NCBI GenBank assembly: GCA_964418425.1
Contig: CAYQLT010000011.1
Coordinates: 1 to 64,000, forward strand
Direction of reading: 5' to 3'
From: CAYQLT01 sp964418425
GTDB lineage: Bacteria; Bacillota; Limnochordia; Limnochordales; Geochordaceae
DNA length: 64,000 nt
Made by a program: the position numbers and the translations under genes. Each line of letters begins with the position of its first letter. Position 1 is the stretch's first letter. The notes beneath the pieces are model-generated. The model did no database searches and was not told the origin of the DNA. It worked only from the letters and a program-made list of their open reading frames with translations. Positions 1-8,514 of the stretch are shown here, piece after piece.

Positions 1-676
1 CCAGGTCCTCCGGCCGGATCGTCACCTCCACGTCCTCCGGTTCGGGCAGCACGGCGACCGTGGCCGTGGAGGTGTGGATCCGCCCCGACGCCTCGGTGAC
101 GGGCACCCGCTGAACGCGATGCACGCCCCGCTCGTACTTCAGGCGGCTGAAAGCGCCGGGCCCGGACACCGCAAAGACGATCTCCTTGAACCCGCCCAGG
201 TCGGTGGGGTTGGCCGACATCAGCTCGGTCTTCCACCCCCGACGTTCGGCGTAGCGAGTGTACATGCGGAACAGGTCGGCGGCGAACAGCGCCGCTTCCT
301 CTCCGCCTGCCCCGGCTCGAATCTCCACGATCACGTCCTTCTCGTCGTTGGGGTCCTTGGGCAGCAGCATCACCCGCAGCTGCTGCTCCAGCTGCTCCCG
401 CCGGGCGCTCAAGTGTTGGACCTCCGACTCCGCCAGCTCTCGCAGCTCCCCGTCGGTTCCGGGGTCGTCCAAGAGCTGGCGGGCCTGCTCCAGCTCCCTG
501 GCCACCTGGCGGTACTGGCGGATGACGGCGGCGACCGGTTCGAGCTCCGCGTGGGCCTTGGCCACCTTACGGAGCTGATCGGGGTCCGCTACCACCTCGG
601 GGTCAGCCAGCCTGCGGGCAAGCTCGTCGAAGCGGGCTTCAATCTCCAAAAGGCGGGGTTCCACATCCAGGCCCAC
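1..676 (-). CDS. prfA: Peptide chain release factor 1, N-terminal part (cut by window start)
   Basis: Releases finished proteins at UAA and UAG codons on the ribosome. The visible 225 residues hold the coiled N-terminal domain and the start of domain 2 with the family motif RAGAGGEEAALF; the catalytic GGQ loop lies beyond the window edge. The GTG start at 676 follows an AGGTG at 684-688 and lies seven bases after the stop of the DUF1385 gene, so the two are probably co-transcribed. DUF1385-prfA is a common Firmicutes arrangement, usually with prmC next; prmC would be outside the window. Confidence 0.96.
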   Translation of the reverse strand, partial: MGLDVEPRLLEIEARFDELARRLADPEVVADPDQLRKVAKAHAELEPVAAVIRQYRQVARELEQARQLLDDPGTDGELRELAESEVQHLSARREQLEQQLRVMLLPKDPNDEKDVIVEIRAGAGGEEAALFAADLFRMYTRYAERRGWKTELMSANPTDLGGFKEIVFAVSGPGAFSRLKYERGVHRVQRVPVTEASGRIHTSTATVAVLPEPEDVEVTIRPEDL

Positions 677-682
677 AGCCCA

Positions 683-1648
683 TCACCTGACAGGCAGCGG
701 CTCGCTTCGGGCGCCGCTGGAGGTAGGCTCCGGCTCCGCATGGTCGTGACGCAAAACCGCCGACAGGGCCGCAATCGCCACCTCGATCTGCGAGTCGTCC
801 GGTTCCCGGGTGGTCAGGTACTGAAGCCACATGCCCGGCCGCGAGATGAGCCGCGCCAGTCCCGGCGCGTCCTTGCGCGCCGCCGCCCGGATAAGCTCGT
901 ATGCGACGCCCGCCACCAGCGGCAGGATGGCCAGGTGAACCAGGACCCGCTGCAAGAACGGCGGACGACCGTTGACGGCGGTGACCACCGAGAAGACCAC
1001 CACGCTCACCAGAACCACCAAGAACAAGAAGTTGGTCCCGCAGCGGGGGTGAATGCGGCTGTGGCGCCGCACCGTCTCGACGGATAGGGGTTCCCCGGCC
1101 TCATAGCAGTTGATGGCCTTGTGCTCGGCCCCGTGATACTGGAACACCCGGGCCATCTCCCGCCACATCCCGATGACGCCGATGTAGCCCACAAAGAGAA
1201 CCGCCTTTATAAGTCCCTCGAACAGGTTGAGCAGGGCCGGCTGCCCGATCCACGACTGCGCCCACCGCACCGCCGCGGCCGGCACCAGGACGAACAGCAC
1301 GATGGCCAGGCCTACGCCCAGAACCGGCGAGAGCCACTCCACCGCCCGGGTCCAGCCGGACTTTCGCCCTGCCGGCTCCCCGTCCTCCATCAGCCGGGCA
1401 GCCGACTCGTTGAGGGCCCGGTAACCGATCACCAGCGCCTCGGCCATGGCCGCGGCACCCCGCAGCAGGGGCCACCGCAAGGGCCGAAACCGCCGGGCCC
1501 ACGGCACCGACGGCTGCTCCACCACCTGGATGTCCCGCCCGGGAGCCCGCACGGCCACCGCGTACACCTGCCGCCCCCGCATCATGACGCCTTCCAGGAC
1601 AGCCTGGCCACCGTAATAAAACGGCTCAGCCAGACGCGCCGCCCCCAT
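683..1648 (-). CDS. DUF1385 family membrane protein (YqhQ-like)
   Basis: A 321-residue protein of unknown biochemical role. The start is set at ATG 1648 because the conserved N-terminus (FYYGGQAVLEGVMMRG) begins just after it; sequence upstream in frame is hflX read in another frame. Several hydrophobic segments fall in the middle and C-terminal half, around the conserved stretch FQYHGAEHKAINCYEAGE and the later HPRCGTNFLF. The first 23 bases overlap the end of hflX, and the gene runs into prfA. The family is widespread beside prfA in Firmicutes and is called a putative metal-dependent enzyme in some databases; nothing here proves that. Confidence 0.9.
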   Translation of the reverse strand: MGAARLAEPFYYGGQAVLEGVMMRGRQVYAVAVRAPGRDIQVVEQPSVPWARRFRPLRWPLLRGAAAMAEALVIGYRALNESAARLMEDGEPAGRKSGWTRAVEWLSPVLGVGLAIVLFVLVPAAAVRWAQSWIGQPALLNLFEGLIKAVLFVGYIGVIGMWREMARVFQYHGAEHKAINCYEAGEPLSVETVRRHSRIHPRCGTNFLFLVVLVSVVVFSVVTAVNGRPPFLQRVLVHLAILPLVAGVAYELIRAAARKDAPGLARLISRPGMWLQYLTTREPDDSQIEVAIAALSAVLRHDHAEPEPTSSGARSEPLPVR

Positions 1649-2987
1649 CGGCCTGCAAGCCCTCCCCTGCTGCAAAATACGCGCCCATTCGACCCGAAGC
1701 CGCAGCCGCAGTCCGGCTTGCCTTCCCGCGGCGGGAACCCCCGTGCTGTACCGGCCCGGCAACCCTGGCGCCGGCAGCCTGAAGCCTGGCCAGAACCGAC
1801 GGCGCCATGCTGGCCCTGAGTCGGATGGCATGGGGGAGACACTGCTGGGCCATCACCCGGCCCTTCCGGTACACCTGAGCCACAAGTCCCGCCTCGCTGT
1901 AAGGCACCTCCAGCTCCACCATGCGGCGAGCGTCAGGCAACGCCCCGGCGATGGCCGAGCGCAGCTGGTCGAGGTTGGTCCCGTGAAGGGCCGAGATGGC
2001 CACCGCCCCCGGATAGTCGCGCATCAGGGCCCGAACCGCCCCGCCTTCCGCCCGGTCGATCTTGTTGAGGGCCAGCACCGTGGGCCGGGCGGCTGCCCCG
2101 ATCACCTCCAGGGTCTCGAAGACCGCCTGCATCTGCGCGGCCACATCCGGCGCGCTGGCATCCACCACGTGCACCAACAGACTCGCCTGGGCCACCTCCT
2201 CCAGGGTCGCCCTGAAGGCCGCCACCAGGTGCGCCGGCAACTTGCGGATGAAACCCACCGTATCGGTCATCAGGCATTCCAGGCCGTCACCCAGGTAAAC
2301 CCGGCGCACGGTGGGATCCAGCGTCTCAAAAGGGCGGTCCCGGGCGCTCACCTGCGAACCTGACAGGGCGTTGAGCAGGGTCGACTTCCCGGAGTTGGTG
2401 TAACCCACCAGAACCACCGTGGGCAGCTCCAGCATGGCCCGGCCCCGCCGCTGCTGCTGGCGGTGGCGCCGCAGATCCTCGATCTGCCGGCGCAGCTGGG
2501 CGATGCGGCGCTTGATCCGCCGGCGGTCCGCCTCAAGCTTGGTCTCACCCGGCCCCCGGGTCCCGATCCCCCCGCCCAGCCGGGAGAGGGTCTGGCCCCA
2601 TCCCGTAAGCCTCGGCAAGAGGTAGCTGAGCTGCGCCAGCTCCACCTGGAGCTTGCCTTCCCGGGAGCGGGCACGCCGGGCGAAGATGTCGAGGATGACG
2701 TGGGTGCGATCCAGCACCGCCACTCCCGTCACCCGCTCCAGATTGCGCCGTTGCACGGGCGTCAGCTCGTCATCGGCCACGATCAGGTCGGCGCGGGTGT
2801 GGCAGACCACGTCCCGCAGCTCCTCGCTCTTGCCCCGACCCAGATAAAAGCTCCCATCGGGTGCTGCGTGCCGCTGCACCAGGCTCCCGATGGGCAGCGC
2901 CCCCGCCGCCCGAACCAGCTGCGCCAGCTCTTCCAAGGAGCGGTCCAGGTCGGCGTCATCTCCGCAGGCGATCAGCACGGCCCGCAT
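1626..2987 (-). CDS. hflX: Ribosome-associated GTPase HflX
   Basis: HflX binds 50S subunits or stalled 70S ribosomes and splits them under stress. From ATG 2987 the protein has 453 residues. The N-terminal HflX domain covers about 1-185 with the conserved SRLGGGIGTRGPGETKLE near 135-152, followed by the charged coiled linker and a GTPase domain with G1 GYTNSGKST (195-203), G3 DTVG and G4 NKID. The start is uncertain: a good ribosome site (GGGAGGTGAG, near 3042-3051) lies upstream of the chosen ATG, so a GTG a few codons earlier is possible. It leads a minus-strand unit hflX - DUF1385 - prfA. Confidence 0.93.
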   Translation of the reverse strand: MRAVLIACGDDADLDRSLEELAQLVRAAGALPIGSLVQRHAAPDGSFYLGRGKSEELRDVVCHTRADLIVADDELTPVQRRNLERVTGVAVLDRTHVILDIFARRARSREGKLQVELAQLSYLLPRLTGWGQTLSRLGGGIGTRGPGETKLEADRRRIKRRIAQLRRQIEDLRRHRQQQRRGRAMLELPTVVLVGYTNSGKSTLLNALSGSQVSARDRPFETLDPTVRRVYLGDGLECLMTDTVGFIRKLPAHLVAAFRATLEEVAQASLLVHVVDASAPDVAAQMQAVFETLEVIGAAARPTVLALNKIDRAEGGAVRALMRDYPGAVAISALHGTNLDQLRSAIAGALPDARRMVELEVPYSEAGLVAQVYRKGRVMAQQCLPHAIRLRASMAPSVLARLQAAGARVAGPVQHGGSRRGKASRTAAAASGRMGAYFAAGEGLQADGGGASG

Positions 2988-3068
2988 GACCGGCCGCCCG
3001 CCGCTATCCGTCACCGGCACCTGGGGAACGGAAGGCGCAGGGCTCACCTCCCTGCCGAGATCAGCCCC

Positions 3069-3074
3069 ATTATA
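3069..3074 (-). promoter_or_regulatory. Extended -10 promoter element of hflX
   Basis: Reading the minus strand, TGGTATAATGG gives a perfect TATAAT with the extended TG motif one base before it. No good -35 is visible, as is usual for extended -10 promoters. It sits about 80 bases before the hflX ATG in the spacer shared with divergent dinB. The rest of this spacer (3075-3270) is GC-rich with nothing else recognisable. Confidence 0.6.
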
Positions 3075-3270
3075 CCATCCGAGGGGGACCGCACGGCCCG
3101 AGAAGCCGCGCCCGGCCCTCCCACGGGGTCGCGCCCGCCGCCGCCGGAGGGTCGCGCCGAACCTTCGGCGAAGCCTCTGCCGGCGGTTGCGCCCCCGTTG
3201 GCGAGCGCAGGGCGTCGGCAACCTGCGCTCTCGGTGCAGGGTCGCCGGCGGCCCCGGCCGGCTGGAGGAG

Positions 3271-4605
3271 GTGGCCCGTACGGCGCGAGTCATCGGCCAC
3301 GTGGACATGGACGCCTTCTTTGCGGCCGTGGAGGTGCGGGAGCGCCCCCAGCTTGCCGGTCTGCCCGTCATCGTGGGCGGGCCGAGGGACAGCCGGCGGG
3401 GCGTCGTAGCCACCTGCTCCTACGAGGCGCGGCGGTTCGGGGTTCGCTCGGCGATGCCCATCCGGCGGGCCGTGGAGCTGTGCCCCCATGGCGTGTTCCT
3501 GCCGGGCCGGATGGCCCTGTATCGGGAGGTGTCGCGCCGCATCTTCGAGATGCTGCACCGCTTCACCCCCGTTGTGGAAGCCGTCTCCATCGATGAGGCG
3601 TACCTGGATCTCACGGCCGACCACCCGCGTTTTGGGAGCCTGGAGGCCCTCGGCCGGGCCATCAAGGCAGCCATCGCGTCCCAGGAGCGGCTGACGGCGA
3701 CGGTGGGCATAGGCCCCAACAAGCTGCTGGCGAAGCTGGCCACCGAGCTGTCCAAGCCCGACGGGCTGCGGGTGGTGCGGCCCGAAGAGGTAGACGGCCT
3801 GCTGGTCGACCTGGAGGTGGGGCAGCTACCCGGCGTCGGCCCCAGCAGCGCGGCCCGCCTGCGGGCGCTGGGCATCCGGACGGTGGGCGACGTGCGACGT
3901 TATCCCCGCTCCCATCTTGCAGGCGAGCTGGGAAGGTTTGGCGAGCGGGTATGGGAGCTTGCCTGGGGGGTCGATCCACGGCCCGTGCTGGTCAGCGGCG
4001 AGGCCCGCTCCGTGAGCGCCGAGACCACCTTCGAGCAGGACGTGGAAGAGCCGGGGCAGCTGGAGGCCGAGCTGGCCCGGCTGGCCGCCGAGGTCGGGCG
4101 GCGGCTGCGCGCCGGCGGCCACTGGGCCCGCACGGTCACCCTGAAGGCTCGTTATGCGGACTTCGTCACGGTCACGCGGCGGCGGACCCTCGGCGAACCG
4201 ACGGCGGACGACCGGGAACTGTTCGCCACGGCCTGCCAGCTTCTCAGGCGGGTGGCGGCGCGGCCCGGCGGCTTCCGTTTGCTGGGGATCGCGGCAGGAT
4301 CGCTCACCCGCTTCCGCCAGCCGGTGCTGTGGTCGCAGGAGTCGGACCCTCGGGAACGGGCCGAGCGGGTGGCGGATGCCATCAACGAGCGCTTTGGCCG
4401 CACCGTGGTGACCCGAGCCGGCGCATCGGCCCCTCAGGAACGACCAGCGGGCAACGTGCCCCACCCGGCGCGCCGCCAGGCGCTGCAGCCCGGCCGCGTC
4501 CCGCCGCACGCCCGCAGCAGCCGGTTCAGCCCTGCCGGCTCACGGCCGGCGAGCCCGACCTCAGCTGGCGACGGCGAACCAGTTCGGGGCGAAGCTCCCG
4601 GTTGA
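3271..4605 (+). CDS. dinB: DNA polymerase IV (Y family)
   Basis: Error-prone translesion polymerase. From GTG 3271 it has 444 residues. The palm metals are bound by D12 (HVDMDAFF) and D108/E109 (SIDEAYLDL); the ATVGIGPNKLLAKLA steric region, the helix-hairpin-helix LPGVGPSSAARL and the little-finger domain follow. A GGAGGAG stands immediately before the GTG, an unusually short spacing. The last 60 residues are Pro/Ala/Arg-rich and look disordered; I see no QLxLF-like sliding-clamp motif at the end, where DinB usually has one. The 3' end overlaps the end of convergent codY by 80 bases. Confidence 0.95.
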   Translation: MARTARVIGHVDMDAFFAAVEVRERPQLAGLPVIVGGPRDSRRGVVATCSYEARRFGVRSAMPIRRAVELCPHGVFLPGRMALYREVSRRIFEMLHRFTPVVEAVSIDEAYLDLTADHPRFGSLEALGRAIKAAIASQERLTATVGIGPNKLLAKLATELSKPDGLRVVRPEEVDGLLVDLEVGQLPGVGPSSAARLRALGIRTVGDVRRYPRSHLAGELGRFGERVWELAWGVDPRPVLVSGEARSVSAETTFEQDVEEPGQLEAELARLAAEVGRRLRAGGHWARTVTLKARYADFVTVTRRRTLGEPTADDRELFATACQLLRRVAARPGGFRLLGIAAGSLTRFRQPVLWSQESDPRERAERVADAINERFGRTVVTRAGASAPQERPAGNVPHPARRQALQPGRVPPHARSSRFSPAGSRPASPTSAGDGEPVRGEAPG

Positions 4606-5308
4606 GAAGGCGCAGGTACGTGCCCCGGGCGCCCAGGGAACGGGACTCGATGACGCCCCCCGAAGCCAGCTTGCGCAGAGCGTTGACCAGAACCGACCGG
4701 GTGATGCCTGCCTGGTCGGCGATGCGACTCGTCACCAGGATCCCCTCGTCCCCCTCCAGCTGTCCGAAAAGCTGTTGGACGGCCGTGAGTTCGGTGTAGG
4801 TGAGGCTGCGCACCGCCGAGCGCGCCCTCTGGCGTTCGTTCAGCAGGCGGTCCTCCTCGATGGCCCGCACCTCGGCCAGCACCAGCCCCGCCAGCACGGC
4901 GGCCAGCCGGGCGAGGACCCGTGTACGGGTGTCGACGGGCTGTGGCGGCGCCACGACGAGCAGGGTGCCCGTCCGGCGCCCCGCCCCGGCCAGCGGGATG
5001 ACGGCGAAAGCCTGGGCCCCGGCGATGGCACGGGCTTCGCCTTCCCACGCAGGCGCGGCCAGCCGGGCAGCCGAGACCGCCACCGAGTCGGGCAGGTGTC
5101 CGGACTCCGCCCACGGATCGGCGCTTGCGGCCGCCTGCGTCTGCAGGGGGCTGGCGGCGCCCAAAAGCCGGCCTGAACGGTCCGCCACATAGACGCCGGC
5201 CCCATCCAGCGCCCGGCGCAGAGCTTCGGCGAACCTCTGGAAGTTAAGCCCGGTCCCCTGGGACTCGACCAGGGCGGCCAGGGCCTCGACGGCTTCGTCC
5301 ACGCCCAT
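4526..5308 (-). CDS. codY: GTP- and branched-chain-amino-acid-sensing regulator CodY
   Basis: Global nutritional repressor of Firmicutes. The 260-residue product has the N-terminal GAF-type sensor domain (NFQRFAEALRRALDG about 22-36, then YVADRSGRLLG) and a C-terminal winged helix whose recognition region ITRSVLVNALRKLASGGVIE is nearly identical to classical CodY, followed by SRSLGARGTYL. ATG 5308 places the GAF start as in Bacillus, but AGGAGG at 5311-5316 is ideally spaced for GTG 5302; a TTG at 5341 is also in frame. Usually codY follows clpY/hslU; here it stands alone between dinB and a DNA methyltransferase. Confidence 0.95.
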   Translation of the reverse strand: MGVDEAVEALAALVESQGTGLNFQRFAEALRRALDGAGVYVADRSGRLLGAASPLQTQAAASADPWAESGHLPDSVAVSAARLAAPAWEGEARAIAGAQAFAVIPLAGAGRRTGTLLVVAPPQPVDTRTRVLARLAAVLAGLVLAEVRAIEEDRLLNERQRARSAVRSLTYTELTAVQQLFGQLEGDEGILVTSRIADQAGITRSVLVNALRKLASGGVIESRSLGARGTYLRLLNRELRPELVRRRQLRSGSPAVSRQG

Positions 5309-5340
5309 CGCCTCCTGCCGACGGCGGGCAAGCGCCTGCA

Positions 5341-5349
5341 AATTTTCAG
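5341..5349. promoter_or_regulatory. Possible half CodY box in front of codY
   Basis: AATTTTCAG equals the first nine positions of the CodY consensus AATTTTCWGAAAATT, 33 bases upstream of the likely codY start; the second half does not match. In DNA this GC-rich the run stands out, and CodY commonly controls its own gene, but a half site is weak evidence. Confidence 0.3.
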
Positions 5350-5396
5350 CTCGACCCGCACAAGCCGCCAGCCTGGATCCTGCAAGCCCTCAATCC

Positions 5397-5415
5397 AGAA
5401 TTGCGCGACAATTCT
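5397..5415. promoter_or_regulatory. Perfect inverted repeat between codY and a divergent methyltransferase gene
   Basis: AGAATTG CGCGA CAATTCT is a 7-5-7 perfect inverted repeat, AT-rich in a GC-rich spacer, about 90 bases from codY and 100 from the methyltransferase start. The symmetry and spacing suit a dimeric DNA-binding protein. No regulator is identified. The spacer holds no other clear signal. Confidence 0.45.
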
Positions 5416-5516
5416 CCCGTGTCAATGCGGGAGGGTGTCGGGCAAAGAGTCGGTTGCGCCGAAAAAGGGCCGCATCGGGGAAGGGAAGGGGTGGAAGGCC
5501 GTCGAACAGGTGTGCC

Positions 5517-6698
5517 ATGCTCACGCAGGCGTCGCTGTACCGTGGTTCGCAGGCCTTTACGGACTTCGCCCGGGTGACCCCTCAGACCGACCTCGGTTCC
5601 CTCAACCTCAACTGGCGCGAGGACGACCTGCCCCAGTGGGAGCGCACCAAGCACGTTCACGGACTGCATCCGTACCTGGGCAAGTTCATCCCCCAGCTGG
5701 TGGAGATCTTCTTGCGCAAATACGCCCGGCGCGTGGTGGTGGACCCCTTCGTGGGGTGCGGCACGACGCTGGTGGAGGCCAACGTGCTGGGGCTGGAGTC
5801 GGTGGGGTGCGACGTCTCGTACTTCAACTGCCTGCTGTGCCGGGTGAAGACCGGCTCCTACGACCTCGACCTCCTTCGCCGGGAACTCCTGGACATCCTG
5901 ACCCGGGCCGAGTTTGCGGCAATGAGCGGTGAGGCCGACGAAGCCGCCCGGGCCGAGACCAACGCCTATCTCACGAGCTGGTATGCACCTCGCTCGCTGG
6001 CGGAGCTGGTGGCGTACCGGCGGTTCATCGGGGAGTACCACTACCAGGAGGTGATGCAGGTGGTGCTGTCCCGAGCGGCCCGGTCGGCCCGACTGACGAC
6101 CCACTTCGAACTGGACTTCCCTGAGCGCCCGCAAACGGAGCCCTACTACTGCCGCAAGCACCGGCGAAGGTGCTACCCGACCGTGGGGGCGCTGGGGTTC
6201 TTGCGGCGCTACACCTTTGACACGCTGGAGCGCCTGCAGGAGTTTGCGCGCCTTCGGAAACCGGCGCGGGTGGAGGTGTTGTGGGGCGACGCCCGGGAGG
6301 CCGACTTCCCCCCGTGTGACACGGTGATCACCTCGCCGCCGTACCTGGGGCTCATCGACTACCATGAGCAGCACCGGTACGCTTACGAGCTTCTCGGGCT
6401 ACCAAGGCTTTGCGAACGGGAGATCGGCTCGGCGACGCAGGGAAGGGGCAAGACGGCCCTGGCCGCCTACCGGGAGGGCGTCAAGGCCGTCTTCGCCCGG
6501 GTGGCCGACGCGCTGGTAAGGGATGGGTACCTCGTGGTCATCGTGCATGACCGCATGGAGCTGTTCGGGACCATCGCCGAGGAGCTCGGCCTGCGTACCG
6601 AGGCGGTGCTGGAGCGCCACGTCAACCGGCGGACGGGCTGCCGGCCGGGCGAGTTCTTCGAGCGGGCCTACATCTGGCGCAAGGCAGGCCCACGTTGA
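5517..6698 (+). CDS. Site-specific DNA methyltransferase, SPPY type (solitary)
   Basis: Transfers a methyl group from S-adenosylmethionine to an amino group of C or A in DNA. The 393 residues show the HGLHPYLGKFIPQL block (49-62), motif I DPFVGCGTT (76-84) and the catalytic motif SPPY (273-276). The roughly 190 residues between I and IV would hold target recognition, giving an alpha-like motif order. SPPY is more typical of N4-cytosine enzymes but does not decide the base. A short C/H-rich patch (C212, H215, C219) could bind metal. ATG 5517 has AGGTG six bases upstream. No nuclease gene lies beside it; a second, unrelated methyltransferase lies just past tRNA-Leu. Confidence 0.85.
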   Translation: MLTQASLYRGSQAFTDFARVTPQTDLGSLNLNWREDDLPQWERTKHVHGLHPYLGKFIPQLVEIFLRKYARRVVVDPFVGCGTTLVEANVLGLESVGCDVSYFNCLLCRVKTGSYDLDLLRRELLDILTRAEFAAMSGEADEAARAETNAYLTSWYAPRSLAELVAYRRFIGEYHYQEVMQVVLSRAARSARLTTHFELDFPERPQTEPYYCRKHRRRCYPTVGALGFLRRYTFDTLERLQEFARLRKPARVEVLWGDAREADFPPCDTVITSPPYLGLIDYHEQHRYAYELLGLPRLCEREIGSATQGRGKTALAAYREGVKAVFARVADALVRDGYLVVIVHDRMELFGTIAEELGLRTEAVLERHVNRRTGCRPGEFFERAYIWRKAGPR

Positions 6699-6724
6699 CA
6701 GGGGTCGGGGGCCTGTGCTAGCAT
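6695..6724 (+). promoter_or_regulatory. Promoter of tRNA-Leu
   Basis: TTGACA (6695-6700), 18 bases, then TAGCAT (6719-6724) within TGTGCTAGCAT. The -35 box overlaps the stop codon of the methyltransferase, and transcription would begin close to the tRNA 5' end at 6743. Confidence 0.7.
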
Positions 6725-6742
6725 TCCCGGTGCAAGCCCGGT

Positions 6743-6829
6743 GCCGAAGTGGTGGAACTGGCAGACGCGCTGCGTTCAGGGCGCAGTGGGCGAAAGCCCG
6801 TGGGGGTTCAAATCCCCCCTTCGGCACCA
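6743..6829 (+). tRNA. tRNA-Leu (anticodon CAG), CCA encoded
   Basis: An 87-base class II tRNA. The acceptor GCCGAAG pairs with CTTCGGC, followed by A and an encoded CCA. The anticodon stem CTGCG/CGCAG closes the loop TTCAGGG (anticodon CAG); a long variable arm and the T-arm GGGGGTTCAAATCCCCC follow. A run of six T begins shortly after. The 3' end serves as one boundary of the restriction-modification island. Confidence 0.95.
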
Positions 6830-6830
6830 T
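6813..6830 (+). repeat. Left attachment-site repeat (3' end of tRNA-Leu)
   Basis: TCCCCCCTTCGGCACCAT, covering the end of the T-arm, the acceptor strand and CCA. It is followed by CTCTTTT, which also follows the right copy after one extra T. Confidence 0.7.
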
Positions 6831-6903
6831 CTCTTTTTTCCCCATTGTCGTGACGGGCTTCTCCGGTGACGCCGCGGCTGACAGCCACCCAGGGGGTGGT
6901 TAC

Positions 6904-8514
6904 GTGCACAGCCGGGATGAGCTGGTAGCTGCGGCACTGGCGCTTGGGGCAGCGGAATATGGCGGGCCGCTGAGTCCCTTGGAGCAAGCCTTGTGCCGTA
7001 GCCATCGTGCCTCCCTTTTGCCTGTGGACGTAGACTGGCTGCGGTCGGCAGAAGCTGCAGGAGCCGACCCTCTCGGAGAAGCCTGGTTGTCCATCAGCCC
7101 TCGGGCCGAGCGGTACCGCCTGGGCATGGTGTACACGCCAGCGTCCATCGTCACGGCCATGGTGGACTGGGTTCTCCAGCATCGTCCTGTGCGGGCCGTG
7201 GATATGGGATGCGGAAGCGGGCGCTTCGCCGTTGCCATCGCCCGCAGGGCGCCCGAGGTCCAACTGGTCGCCGTTGACATCGACCCCGTGGCAACGCTCA
7301 TCACGCGCGCCCGTCTCGCGGCCATCGGTGCCCGGCATGCTAGGGTCATCCAGGGCGACTATCTGGACCTGGAGTTGGAGTCCGTGGACGGCCCGACAGC
7401 CTTCATCGGAAATCCACCTTATGTGCGCCATCACAAACTCGATGTGGTTTCCAAGGCAAAGGCTACCGCCATGGCCGAAAGACTTGGGCTGTGCCTGTCC
7501 GGCCTGGCCGGACTGCATGTCCACTTCCTGGTGGCCACTGCTATCAAGGCTCGCCCGTTGGACATCGGATGTGTGATAACCAGTGCAGAGTGGATGCAGG
7601 TGGGCTACGGACGAGTGTTGCGAGACCTCCTGGTCCACCGCCTGGGTCTGGAGGTCCTGCACCTCCTGGTCCCCGAAGCCATGGCCTTCCCGGGCATCCA
7701 GACTACGTCCGTCATTCTTGGCTTCCGGGTGGGGAGCCGGACTCCCCACGTCCTCTTTACCCCCCACACCCGCCCGGAGACGCTCGGACAGCGCAACGGC
7801 CACTCTGCCCTCATTCCCCGAGAACTCCTTCGCGGTGAGCGGTGGAGCTCGCTGCGCCTCGTGGGCGGTGCCAGCAACAAGGCTACAGCTGATGGGAGCA
7901 TCCCCTTGGGTGCCTTTGCCAGGGTCCACAGGGGTGTGGCAACCGGAGCCAACGCCTTCTTCGTGATGACGGACCGGGAGGTGTCCGACCGCGGGTTGGG
8001 ACCCTGGGTGAGGCCGGTGTTGACTGAGGCCGAACAGGTGCTCAATTCCCCTGGGCTCGTCAGAAGAGGCGTCGGCACCCGGTTCTTGCTGTGCCCCCCG
8101 GCGGACGCCGACCTGGAGGCGCCGGAATCTGAGCCCCTCAAGGCCTACCTTCGGTGGGGCGAGCGGCAGGGGATCCACCAACGGTACCTGTGTGCTCACC
8201 GACGCCCGTGGTGGTATCTGGGGCGGTTGCAGATACCCCCGATTGTCGCCACCTATATGGCTCGGCGCCCGCCTGCCTTTGCCCTGAACCCCGAGGGACT
8301 ACTGATTCTCAACGTGTTCCACGGCATCTACCTGGCTCGCCCGGTCGGATGGAAGTGGATGGCTTCCCTCGTAGACTACCTCAACGCCCATAGGACCGTC
8401 CTTCGTGGGCAGGGGCGGATGTACCAGGGCGGGCTGGAGAAATTCGAACCAAGGGAACTGGAAGCTGTCCGGATTCCCCGGGCTCTCTACGAAGCTATGG
8501 CGGTGGATGGATGA
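6904..8514 (+). CDS. Adenine-N6 DNA methyltransferase, gamma class (Eco57I/TaqI-like), partner of a XamI-type nuclease
   Basis: Protects DNA from the neighbouring nuclease by methylating adenine in the shared site. The 536-residue protein has motif I DMGCGSGRF (100-108), the acidic DID of motif II, and catalytic NPPY (170-173), followed by a long C-terminal target-recognition region; this I-IV-TRD order defines the gamma class. GTG 6904 is chosen because AGGGGGTGG stands just upstream; GTG 6850 is a longer option. The stop overlaps the ATG of the nuclease gene (ATGA), so the two are translated together. Base composition is less GC-rich than the surroundings. Confidence 0.9.
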   Translation: MHSRDELVAAALALGAAEYGGPLSPLEQALCRSHRASLLPVDVDWLRSAEAAGADPLGEAWLSISPRAERYRLGMVYTPASIVTAMVDWVLQHRPVRAVDMGCGSGRFAVAIARRAPEVQLVAVDIDPVATLITRARLAAIGARHARVIQGDYLDLELESVDGPTAFIGNPPYVRHHKLDVVSKAKATAMAERLGLCLSGLAGLHVHFLVATAIKARPLDIGCVITSAEWMQVGYGRVLRDLLVHRLGLEVLHLLVPEAMAFPGIQTTSVILGFRVGSRTPHVLFTPHTRPETLGQRNGHSALIPRELLRGERWSSLRLVGGASNKATADGSIPLGAFARVHRGVATGANAFFVMTDREVSDRGLGPWVRPVLTEAEQVLNSPGLVRRGVGTRFLLCPPADADLEAPESEPLKAYLRWGERQGIHQRYLCAHRRPWWYLGRLQIPPIVATYMARRPPAFALNPEGLLILNVFHGIYLARPVGWKWMASLVDYLNAHRTVLRGQGRMYQGGLEKFEPRELEAVRIPRALYEAMAVDG

